DNA of 19,135 nt from JBOGJG01 sp050747825 (GCA_050747825.1 JBOGJG010000217.1:1-19135); one strand, 5' to 3'. Numbered from the stretch's first letter, positions 8,611 to 14,316 are shown. Notes: a model not told the origin generated them from the sequence alone. Translations and numbers: made by a program.

Positions 8611-9120
8611 CTATTTCCGCCTTGACCTGTAGACATCGCCGGCGGATCTGATCTTCTGGTCTTCGTAGGGGACGGCGACCCGCCTGTACAACTCCAGCTT
8701 GGCGCATTCCAGAGCACCAATGACTTCGTTGATATGCATGTAGCGAATTCCTCCTTTGCGAATCACGTAGTCATCCACGAGCTTTGTGATCGCATAGTTC
8801 AACTCGCCGGCTGTCTCGGGACTTCCGCCTTTGGCCAGGCGCTCTCTAGCTGAGCTAGTCTCTGAATTGGCGATCGGGTTCTCCATCTTATAGGCAACCC
8901 GGACCACGGCATTTCCGATCTTCTCTCCAGTGTACCAGAGAAGCCCCATCCCTCCTTCAGGCTTCAGCAGTCCATCCTGGACGGTGAACTTTCCCGGCCC
9001 GACATGTTCCCAGCCAGACAAATCGCGTCCGTTAAATAGCGGCTTCCATTCGCTGCCGGCCTGCGAAAAAGCGATCATCGCAACTGCCGGAATCAAGAGG
9101 GCGACACAAACTTTTTTCAT
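8611..9120 (-). CDS. Chimeric secreted protein: truncated DUF1080 (3-keto-disaccharide hydrolase) joined to a DUF6899-like domain
   Basis: I choose ATG 9120 over the ATG at 9138: GGAG lies 8 bases upstream and it gives a clean signal peptide (MKKVCVALLIPAVAMIAFSQ). The 169 residues then read WKPLFNGRDLSGWEHVGPG to MENPIANS, the first third of a DUF1080 (PF06439) domain. After NSETSS the sequence changes to ARERLAKGGSPETAGELNYA then ITKLVDDYVIRKGG and LECAKLELYRRVAVPYED. This is, from memory, a separate small cytosolic family (DUF6899) that normally starts with its own Met and a D-R-x-R-L motif. The DUF1080 half lacks most of its fold. The frame stays open across the join, so it could be expressed, but a working product is doubtful. 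The join contains a 13-bp palindrome at 8846-8858. Confidence 0.6.
   Translation of the reverse strand: MKKVCVALLIPAVAMIAFSQAGSEWKPLFNGRDLSGWEHVGPGKFTVQDGLLKPEGGMGLLWYTGEKIGNAVVRVAYKMENPIANSETSSARERLAKGGSPETAGELNYAITKLVDDYVIRKGGIRYMHINEVIGALECAKLELYRRVAVPYEDQKIRSAGDVYRSRRK
8846..8858. repeat. 13-bp palindrome at the gene-fusion join
   Basis: CTAGCT-G-AGCTAG is a perfect palindrome around 8852. It falls exactly at the change from DUF1080 text to DUF6899 text in the overlapping chimeric gene, which suggests it marks the deletion or recombination point. Confidence 0.6.
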
Positions 9121-9138
9121 TAATCGGCTCCGATCCAT

Positions 9139-9474
9139 CCTATCAAATCAGATACCGATCCAACGAATCAACACCCCCGAGTAAAGGTTGATAAACGACA
9201 AAATCGCCAATTTATCGCCTTAGCCGAACGACGACTTGGAAGGCTTTCAACGGCGTTCTTTTGTGATCCAATAAAGACGCCGATTTTGAATAAAACGCTT
9301 CAATAAAACGCTTCGTCGAAGAAAAAAATAGGTGAGCACGGTCTATGGTCTGTGTAAAATGACAATTGTCCCGAGTGGTCCAAGAGACATCGGTCACGAG
9401 GTTAAGCGAAAGGTTAACCAAGGTTATCAGCCGGCGATCTAAAGGTCACTTGGGGCTTTTTTTTCTCCTGCCGC
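9139..9474. other. Decayed intergenic stretch; possible remnant of an unrecognised gene
   Basis: No intact gene. One plus-strand frame from 9332 to the TAA at 9440-9442 reads VSTVYGLCKMTIVPSGPRDI then GHEVKRKVNQGYQPAI, which has protein-like composition but no family I recognise. It is preceded in frame by a TAG at 9329. Collapsing the 13-bp tandem duplication at 9289-9314 would extend it upstream as ILNKTLRRRKK. This is suggestive only. Confidence 0.25.
9289..9314. repeat. Perfect 13-bp tandem duplication
   Basis: AATAAAACGCTTC occurs twice without a gap, at 9289-9301 and 9302-9314. The unit length matches that of a second, unrelated tandem duplication at 10037-10062. Confidence 0.85.
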
Positions 9475-9815
9475 ATGTGCCGGCAGTTCGATTTCCTGCA
9501 GAGCGTAGATTCCACCAATGAATAGGTGAAGCAATTCACCGGAGACGGTATGCCTCGTGGTGGCGGCCGGCGAGCAGCGGACGGGTAAGGATTGCTACGG
9601 ACGTCACTGGTACTCCCCGGCAGAGCAGGGCCTGTACGTCTCCTACCTGCTTTACCCGCCTGGAGCGTGGACAGGGCTTCGTACCTGAACATGGATTCCC
9701 TCTCTGGCGATCGCCGCCCCAATCCGGCACTGGTGCGACAAGCTGGCTCCTAAACCGAAACCTCCCAACGACATCCTGATTAGAGGCAGGAAGATCAGCG
9801 GGCATTCTGATCGAT
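9475..9815 (+). pseudogene. birA: birA pseudogene (biotin-protein ligase catalytic domain)
   Basis: The catalytic domain of biotin-protein ligase is readable in pieces. One frame gives FDFLQSVDSTNE, matching the conserved D-S-T-N that opens the ligase domain, then a TAG at 9523-9525, then VKQFTGDGMPR. After a one-base shift near 9553-9557 another frame gives VVAAGEQRTGKDCYGRHWYS then PAEQGLYVSYLLYPP, corresponding to the biotin-binding loop (G-R-G-R-x-G-R-x-W, here degenerate as GKDCYGRHW). A TGA follows at 9686-9688. The same frame then reads SLAIAA and PKPPNDILIRGRKISG, where the invariant K-W-P-N-D has become KPPND. With two stops, one frameshift, lost biotin-loop glycine/arginine residues and a missing C-terminus, it cannot work. 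A functional copy is expected elsewhere in the genome. Confidence 0.75.
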
Positions 9816-9839
9816 GCCGGCATCTGGTGCCGGCATCGA
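9811..9839. repeat. Strong hairpin: 12-bp perfect inverted repeat with 5-nt loop
   Basis: TCGATGCCGGCA (9811-9822), loop TCTGG, TGCCGGCATCGA (9828-9839). It has no T-tract on either side, so it is not a standard intrinsic terminator. It sits where the birA similarity ends and may be a small REP-like insertion or the break point of the pseudogene. Confidence 0.8.
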
Positions 9840-9898
9840 ATCGTGAGCCCGAGAATGCACGGTTTTAAGCTGCCTCTCTTATTAGATACAATCATTTT

Positions 9899-10159
9899 AT
9901 GGCGAAGCTGGAGCCATCCGAGAACTAACGAGCGAAGTCTGCAGAGGCATACGCCCATTTACGAATATGGTCGAAAGGTATCGTGCGGCCTGCTTTTGGG
10001 ACTTTCGGCCGGATTTCCGTCCGGCCAACCCTCCGGAAGCGCGAGCCGCAAGCGCGAGCCGCGCTGCGCGCCCTGATGCGGCGGGGTAATCGGAGCGCCT
10101 ATGTCAGGGCCCGCGAGATCGAGAGATGGCTCTTCCGAGATTCCACCGAGAGGTCTTAG
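9899..10159 (+). pseudogene. Unrecognised gene broken by a 13-bp tandem duplication
   Basis: In frame with position 9901 the sequence reads GEAGAIRELTSEVCRGIRPF, then TNMVERYRAACFWDFRPDFR, then PANPPEARA, up to the repeat at 10037-10062. Removing one 13-bp copy joins this exactly to ALRALMRRGNRSAYVRAREI then ERWLFRDSTERS, ending at the TAG at 10157-10159. The result is a coherent, Arg-rich, mostly helical protein of about 80 residues. With the duplication the first frame instead ends at a TAA shortly after. The ATG at 9899 is in the neighbouring frame (MAKLE...), so the true N-terminus is uncertain and a second small shift may exist near 9905-9915. I do not recognise the family. A short gene lying between a birA remnant and a HEPN/MNT pair gives no functional hint. 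Confidence 0.45.
10037..10062. repeat. Perfect 13-bp tandem duplication that breaks a reading frame
   Basis: AAGCGCGAGCCGC occurs twice back to back, at 10037-10049 and 10050-10062. Thirteen is not a multiple of three, so the duplication shifts the frame of the surrounding gene; removing one copy restores it. Confidence 0.9.
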
Positions 10160-10211
10160 GCACGGATGGTCATGGATTTGATCAGTGTTAATCCGTAAAA
10201 TCTGTGGCTTA
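10160..10211. repeat. Dispersed imperfect palindromic repeat, copy 1
   Basis: The sequence contains CACGGAT, then GGATTTGATC, GTTAATCCGT, AATCTGTGGCTTA. It shares these blocks in order with a second copy at 12140-12220. Its outer parts are roughly complementary, so the element can fold back on itself. Its end supplies the TAA stop (plus-strand TTA at 10209-10211) of the minus-strand nucleotidyltransferase gene. From memory this resembles a widespread intergenic repeat built around ATCCGTG motifs. Confidence 0.65.
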
Positions 10212-10556
10212 GCGAGGATAGAGGCGGACACCGGCGCGGCTCATTTTCTCGATAGTCGGCTCGGCTGCTTCATATTCCGATTGTGAATAAAGGTGAAGCT
10301 CCAGCCCCCGTGTGTCCAGCACTCTCCAGGACTCACTATAGGCCTGCGGATCCGGTGGGCCATCATAGATGAGAAGCAGATCGATATCACTAAACGCCGT
10401 CGCCCGTCCCTGAGACCAGGAACCGAATAGCACCGCCCTTCGAAGTGGAAGTCTCCCGGCAAGAAGTCTCAGCCTCTCTTGAGGACGCTCAATCAGCTCC
10501 TGCCGACTATAACGAGGAGAGAAGATCTTTACAGAACTCGAGGATTCTCTGGGCAT
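10209..10556 (-). CDS. MNT-type nucleotidyltransferase antitoxin, pair 2
   Basis: 115 residues. Motif LFGSWSQGRATAFSDIDLLL has Gly45-Ser46-Trp47 and the metal-binding Asp57 and Asp59 of minimal nucleotidyltransferases; the following strand is LELHLYS. It is the second gene of its operon, after the HEPN gene, the reverse of pair 1. The only usable start is ATG 10556, which gives an unusually long 50-base overlap with the end of the HEPN gene and an N-terminal extension of about 15 residues without similarity to the fold. It probably neutralises the HEPN partner by nucleotidylation, as in HepT/MntA. The frame is intact although the partner is broken. The last codon and stop lie in a dispersed repeat. 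Confidence 0.8.
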   Translation of the reverse strand: MPRESSSSVKIFSPRYSRQELIERPQERLRLLAGRLPLRRAVLFGSWSQGRATAFSDIDLLLIYDGPPDPQAYSESWRVLDTRGLELHLYSQSEYEAAEPTIEKMSRAGVRLYPR

Positions 10557-10888
10557 AATTGATTAACCTCTCACTTTCCCGGCGCGTATAACGCCGCCGC
10601 GGAGAACCGGACGGATGGGCATCCGGCCAGCGTGTTGGAATGTAGGCTTTGTCCAGCTCAAGGGCGACTTCCTGGAGTTCTTCCGCTACCTCCCGCCGGG
10701 AGGACAACTCCCTTAGAAAGTCCGCCACAGAATGGCCCCAAGCCTCCAGTCCAAGCGCCTGCATCACGGCCTTTAAAGCCTTTTCTGCAGACTGTTGCGC
10801 TGAAAAGCAAGACCAGTCGTAGAAGCCGTGTTTCAGCATGCGCCAGATCGCCTTCCACTTGATCCATCCAGTCCCAACTGCGTTCCAT
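10507..10888 (-). pseudogene. HEPN-domain toxin of pair 2, frameshifted near the N-terminus
   Basis: ATG 10888 begins MERSWDWMDQVEGDLAHAE, a standard HEPN start, then loses similarity. From about 10833 a neighbouring frame continues KHGFYDWSCFSAQQSAEKAL, GLEAWGHSVADFLREL and ALELDKAYIPTRWPDAHPSG, to the TAG at 10507-10509. The shift lies at 10829-10836. Three or four residues normally found between HAE and GFY are also missing, so this looks like a small out-of-frame deletion, not a homopolymer error. The catalytic R-x4-H motif (RWPDAH) is preserved downstream. Intact relatives are RNases that form a type VII-like toxin-antitoxin pair with MNT proteins. A longer open frame starting at 10941 uses an unrelated N-terminus and is probably not the real start. 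Confidence 0.7.
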
Positions 10889-11049
10889 CGGCTAAGATTA
10901 CCACGGACAGGTGGCGGGCTCGAGCCGCAAGACCCCAGCACACAAGCCCGACGCTCCTCTTGGCGACTTCACAATGAATTCACCGATTGATTTCTCTTGG
11001 GGCATTGCGTAGGCTTTGCCCAGCGTTTAAAAGAAAGGACTTAAATCCC

Positions 11050-12102
11050 ATGCCGGATCCATCTGAAGTGAAGCAAATCTCCATGTCAAATACCAAAAAG
11101 GAAATGTTGGCAGCCTACACGGAACTGCTGAAGCAGTTTGAAGAAAGGCAGGAGCAGAAACTCAACGGGGAGAAAAAGGTCGAACAAAGAAATCTTGAGG
11201 AAGCTCTCAAGGTTGCCGACTCCCTGTCCACGGAAGGAGTGGTGCGCGGAATCGGAACCTTGAAGGCTGAGATTGGAAGCCTTCTCAACCAGGTGTCGGA
11301 TCGGCTGGAGGAGCAAGTCTCCAAGCTGAAGGCGATCCAGAGGGCAATTGAATTCAAAGATAAGGAGCTGCGGGAGATTTATGAAATCGAGCGATCAGTG
11401 GGCAGCCTGGCAGCTTTAATTGACGCCCAACACCAGAAGCGCACAAGCTTCCAAGAGGAAATGGCCACCAGGGGTGAAGAACTGCAACAGGAGATCCAGT
11501 CCACCCGCGCTGACTGGGAAAGAGAACAGGAAGAACACGCCAACCGCATTGCGGAGCGGAACACGGAGGAAGCTCGTAAGCGCCAGCGAGAGAAGGAAGA
11601 ATTCCAATATGAGTTTGAGCGGGAGAAAAAGCTGGCCCGGGATCAATTTGAAGATGAACGGAGCCGGCTGCAAAAAGAGCTCGAGGCCAAGCGCGTGGAG
11701 CTACTTCAGAGGGAGGAAGCCGTCGCTGCTCTGGAGCAGGAACTAACCGAGCTGCGCAGAAGAGCAGAGGCCTTCCCCGAAGAGAAAGAAGCCGCTGTTG
11801 CACGAGCCCTTAGCGAAGCAGTAGAGAGAATTCGCAGCGAAGCCCAGAACCAGCAGGAGCTGATGAGCAAAGAGTTCGAGGGGGAACGAAAGGTGTTTCT
11901 CACCCGTATCGAATCGTTAGAAAAGACCATCCGCGAGCAGAACCAGCAAATTACCAAATTGTCGCAGATTCAGGATAAGGCTTACCAGCAGGTCCAGGAT
12001 ATTGCGGTCCGGGCCGTGGAAGGCGCTTCGAACTGGAAATCGTTTCCCGGCTTTCAACAGACCGGCGGAGAACAGAAGAAAAGGACAGCACAGGAAGAGT
12101 AA
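11050..12102 (+). CDS. Conserved coiled-coil protein of unknown function
   Basis: 350 residues from ATG 11050, preceded by AAAGAAAGGA; the TTG at 10987 has no ribosome-binding site and adds a Cys/Arg-rich tail, so I reject it. Almost the whole chain from about residue 40 to 320 is charged heptad coiled coil. Well-ordered blocks stand out: TKKEMLAAYTELLKQFEERQ, VADSLSTEGVVRGIGTLKAE, REIYEIERSVGSLAALIDAQ, SLEKTIREQNQQITKLSQIQ and VQDIAVRAVEGASNWKSF. I recall close relatives in cyanobacteria and other phyla, always uncharacterised. There is no signal peptide or membrane segment, so it should be cytosolic. It stands alone, divergent from the HEPN gene. An SMC-like or cytoskeletal role cannot be claimed, since there is no ATPase motif. 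Confidence 0.75.
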   Translation: MPDPSEVKQISMSNTKKEMLAAYTELLKQFEERQEQKLNGEKKVEQRNLEEALKVADSLSTEGVVRGIGTLKAEIGSLLNQVSDRLEEQVSKLKAIQRAIEFKDKELREIYEIERSVGSLAALIDAQHQKRTSFQEEMATRGEELQQEIQSTRADWEREQEEHANRIAERNTEEARKRQREKEEFQYEFEREKKLARDQFEDERSRLQKELEAKRVELLQREEAVAALEQELTELRRRAEAFPEEKEAAVARALSEAVERIRSEAQNQQELMSKEFEGERKVFLTRIESLEKTIREQNQQITKLSQIQDKAYQQVQDIAVRAVEGASNWKSFPGFQQTGGEQKKRTAQEE

Positions 12103-12115
12103 ATTTGACAAGCCG

Positions 12116-12131
12116 AGTCCTTGGCAGGACT
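12116..12131 (+). terminator. Short hairpin after the coiled-coil gene (weak terminator candidate)
   Basis: AGTCCT (12116-12121), loop TGGC, AGGACT (12126-12131), 14 bases after the stop codon. It has no T-tract, so intrinsic termination is uncertain. Confidence 0.3.
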
Positions 12132-12139
12132 GAGAATTT

Positions 12140-12220
12140 GCCACGGATTACTCGGATTGTCACGGATTTGATCTGCATTAATCCGTCCGAGTAGGGCCGG
12201 CGGTCCAAATCCGCGGCTTA
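12140..12220. repeat. Dispersed imperfect palindromic repeat, copy 2
   Basis: Shares CACGGAT, CGGATTTGATC, TTAATCCGT and ATCCGCGGCTTA in order with the copy at 10160-10211, but carries extra blocks. Internal pairing is visible: CTCGGA (12151-12156) with TCCGAG (12186-12191), and the ends GCCACGGATT and AAATCCGCGGC are near-complementary. It lies 37 bases after the coiled-coil gene. Confidence 0.65.
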
Positions 12221-12379
12221 AAGCTGCTGGGTGACCACTATTGAGATGATCTGAGGGGCAGGTGTCTTTTCAAAACGCGTGCAGTCTGAAAAAAAGGGAG
12301 TGTTTCACACTGTAGAGCGTCTAATCGGCCTCAATAACGTTGGCTGTCTCGCGTCAGGGGCGATTGCTAGACTTCCGGC
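12221..12379. other. Gap before the recJ remnant; nothing recognised
   Basis: No coding frame, clear promoter or structured repeat seen between the dispersed repeat and the recJ start. Confidence 0.4.
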
Positions 12380-13350
12380 GTGAGATACCGGTGGAGGGAG
12401 TTGGAGGCTGATGAGGCGCAAATCCGCAAGCTCTCGCAGCAGTTGAGATCTCGCCGCTGGTTTCACGTCTGTTGATCCAGCGAGGTATTACCGATCCCGA
12501 TTGTGCCTGGAATTTTTTAAATCCGCGCCTCGAAAGCCTGCATGATCCCCATCTGATGAAGGGGATGCTCAAGGCCGTGGAGCGGATCTTCCGCTCTATT
12601 CACCAGGAAGAGAAAATCCTCATTTACGGCGACTATGACGTAGACGGCATCACCTCTACCGTCATTCTGAGGCGGGCTTTGGAAATGCTGGGCGCGCGGG
12701 TCGATTTCTATATTCCGAAGCGACTGGAGGAGGGATACGGCCTGAAAAAAGAGATCATTGAGAAGGCCAAGGCCGATGGCGTGTCCCTGATCGTCAGCGC
12801 CGACACCGGGATCAGGGCTTTCGAAGCCTGCCAGGCGACCCGAGACCTGGGTCTGGACCTGATTGTCACCGACCACCACCTGCCGGACAGCAGCTTGCCG
12901 GCGGCCTACTCCATTTTGAATCCCAGGCAGATCGACTGCCCCTACCCCGAGAAGAATCTGGCGGCGGTGGGAGTTGTTTTCAAGCTGGTTCACGCCCTGT
13001 TTCGCCGGGCAGGGAAGAAGCACCTAGTCCGCCATTTTCTCAAGCTGGTTGCCATCGGCACCATTGCCGATATCGTGCCCTTGACCGGCGAAAACCGGAT
13101 CATCGTACAGTTCGGGCTGGAAGGGCTGGCCGATCCTCACAATGTGGGACTCCGGGCGCTCCTTTCCGGAGCCGGGCTCGATAAAGAGATCAATCTGTCT
13201 GACATCGGTTTTAGAGTGGCTCCCCGAATCAACGCGGTCACCAGAATGGGTGGCGGCCGCGAGGTGATCGACTTGTTTTCGGAGCAGGATCCCCTGCAGG
13301 CTCATTCAATGGTGCAGCGAATGAACGAACAGAATTCGGCGACATTCTAG
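12380..13350 (+). pseudogene. recJ: recJ pseudogene (single-strand exonuclease), frameshifted and lacking its C-terminal half
   Basis: A GTG at 12380 opens RYRWRELEADEAQIRKLSQQ, the usual N-terminus of acidobacterial RecJ. One base is missing at 12443-12447; the next frame resumes EISPLVSRLLIQRGITDPDC. The DHH nuclease core follows intact: LIYGDYDVDGITSTV (Mn-binding Asp cluster), SADTGIRAFEA, LIVTDHHLPD (the DHH motif), AAVGVVFKLVHALF, and APRINAVTRMGGGREVIDLF. Similarity ends at MVQRMNEQN; after six more codons the frame meets a TAG (13348-13350). About 300 of 560-600 residues remain, and the DHHA1 and OB parts needed for ssDNA binding are missing. RecJ acts 5'-3' in RecF repair and mismatch repair, so a working copy is expected elsewhere. 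The cut lies just before an inverted-repeat element at 13396-13532. Confidence 0.8.
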
Positions 13351-13375
13351 CATACGCCCCCTTGACGGGTTAAAG

Positions 13376-13400
13376 CCTGGCCTACTGCTCTTAGGCCAGG
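13376..13400. repeat. Hairpin between truncated recJ and the inverted-repeat element
   Basis: CCTGGCCTA (13376-13384), 7-nt loop, TAGGCCAGG (13392-13400). The right arm overlaps the first bases of the outer terminal repeat of the next element. It could serve as a terminator, but no T-tract follows. Confidence 0.6.
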
Positions 13401-13532
13401 GTCCCGGCAAAGTCGATTATCGGACGGAGGTTTTCGTTGGGTGGGGCCGCGAAACCCGCTCATTTCGTGTATTTTAGCGTTCCATCCGATCGAAGTACCC
13501 CTGCCAGACGATCGACTTTGCCGGGACCTTGG
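13396..13532. mobile_element. 137-bp element with 22-bp terminal inverted repeats (MITE-like), no coding capacity
   Basis: Positions 13396-13417 and 13511-13532 are inverted repeats matching at 21 of 22 bases; the core GTCCCGGCAAAGTCGAT is perfect. A second, inner pair lies at 13419-13428 (ATCGGACGGA) and 13481-13490 (TCCATCCGAT), matching at 9 of 10. The centre has no open frame of note. I see no clear target-site duplication. It lies between the cut-off recJ and the mercury operon promoter. MITE-like is an interpretation; a structured intergenic element or a large attenuator stem is possible. Confidence 0.6.
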
Positions 13533-13537
13533 ACGTC

Positions 13538-13551
13538 AGAGAGAGAGAGAG
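13538..13551. repeat. (AG)7 microsatellite upstream of the mercury operon promoter
   Basis: Seven AG units in a row end five bases before the -35 box of the mercury operon. Such a tract can vary in length by slippage. An effect on the promoter is speculation. Confidence 0.7.
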
Positions 13552-13555
13552 CGGC

Positions 13556-13585
13556 TTGACATCCCCCCAGGGGGGATGATACACT
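13556..13585 (+). promoter_or_regulatory. Mercury operon promoter with operator palindrome in the spacer
   Basis: TTGACA at 13556-13561 and TACACT at 13580-13585, with an 18-nt spacer. The spacer holds AT-CCCCCC-A-GGGGGG-AT (13561-13577), a perfect 17-bp palindrome. C/G-tract palindromes with AT flanks are the known operator type of CsoR/RcnR-family repressors, and such a repressor is the first gene of this operon. Binding here would block RNA polymerase directly. Confidence 0.75.
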
Positions 13586-13607
13586 CAATCCATATGGAGG
13601 TAGATAA

Positions 13608-13943
13608 GTGGCGAACCTGAAAAATGCCGAGACACAGAACATGGAGATGCTGGGCAAGCTTGAACGGGTCTATTTGGATGATCAAGCACAAAAGGCGCTG
13701 TCCAACCGCCTGGCCCGCTTGGAAGGGCATCTGAGGTCGGTTCGGGGCATGGTGCAGGATCATCGTTGCGCCGATGAGATACTGCTCCAGCTTGCCGCAG
13801 TGAAGGCGGGTCTGAACCAGTTCGCGGCAGCCCTTTTGGATCATGAGCTGAGAGCCTGCATGAACACCTGTATGGGGGGAGACGCTGGCGAACGCTTGGA
13901 TAAGATCACGAAAGTACTTTCAACCTTGTTGAAGCATTCCTAA
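13608..13943 (+). CDS. CsoR/FrmR-family (DUF156) metal-sensing repressor, probably mercury-responsive
   Basis: 111 residues. GTG start with GGAGG at 13596-13600, seven bases upstream. The all-helical DUF156 core is clear: NRLARLEGHLRSVRGMVQDH, LLQLAAVKAGLNQFAAALLD, ELRACMNTC. CsoR copper sensors use Cys-His-Cys at fixed points of helix 2 and the next helix. Here Cys54 and His79 each sit one residue before the aligned ligand positions (which hold Ala55 and Glu80), Cys84 aligns with the last ligand, and there is an extra Cys88. Such an altered set fits a different metal, and the merT, merP and merA genes downstream point to Hg(II). It probably autorepresses the operon through the C6-A-G6 palindrome. 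The N-terminus is about 30 residues longer than in minimal members. Confidence 0.82.
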   Translation: MANLKNAETQNMEMLGKLERVYLDDQAQKALSNRLARLEGHLRSVRGMVQDHRCADEILLQLAAVKAGLNQFAAALLDHELRACMNTCMGGDAGERLDKITKVLSTLLKHS

Positions 13944-13968
13944 AAGGAAATCGCAGGAAGAGTTTTTC

Positions 13969-14316
13969 ATGGAAGCAACGCAAAGAAAGGCCTGGTTTGG
14001 CGTCGGCGCCATCCTGGCGGCTGTTGGCGCCTCACTTTGTTGTATTTTGCCGCTGGGGGTGGTCTTTTTGGGGGTAGGCTCAGCAGCTCTCGGTAATCAA
14101 CTCGAGCCGTTGCGCCCCTATTTTACCGCCCTGACCCTGCTGTTCTTGGGTATGGCTTTTTATCAGGTCTACAAGCCGCAGAATACACAATGTGCGCCGG
14201 GAGAGAGCTGCGCGGTTCCTGAAAATCGGCGTCGCCAGCGGATCCTGATCTGGGTAGTGGCGCTGATAGCTGTCGTGTTCCTGAGTTCTCCCTATTACGT
14301 AGGATTGATTTTTTAA
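13969..14316 (+). CDS. merT: MerT-like mercuric ion transport protein
   Basis: 115 residues, ATG start with AGGAAG upstream. Three membrane helices: residues about 9-38, 48-68 and 91-113. The first contains the vicinal pair Cys24-Cys25 in GASLCCILPLGVVFLGVGSA, the hallmark of MerT. A second pair, Cys75 and Cys81 (QCAPGESC), lies in the cytoplasmic loop after helix 2. In MerT these pairs take Hg(II) from periplasmic MerP and hand it to cytosolic MerA. The gene follows the repressor by 25 bases and precedes the MerP-like gene by 19, so it is within one operon. Length and topology are normal for the family. Confidence 0.85.
   Translation: MEATQRKAWFGVGAILAAVGASLCCILPLGVVFLGVGSAALGNQLEPLRPYFTALTLLFLGMAFYQVYKPQNTQCAPGESCAVPENRRRQRILIWVVALIAVVFLSSPYYVGLIF

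Noticed and set aside
9536..9958. 140-residue minus-strand ORF
   Set aside because: It is antisense to recognisable birA text and has no motif or ribosome-binding site.
10507..10941. Start of the second HEPN gene at 10941
   Set aside because: The N-terminal 35 residues from that start are unlike HEPN, whereas ATG 10888 gives the standard N-terminus before the frameshift.
13538..13551. AG repeat as part of a CRISPR or phase-variable coding tract
   Set aside because: A plain dinucleotide run in a non-coding region, with no spacers and no reading frame affected.
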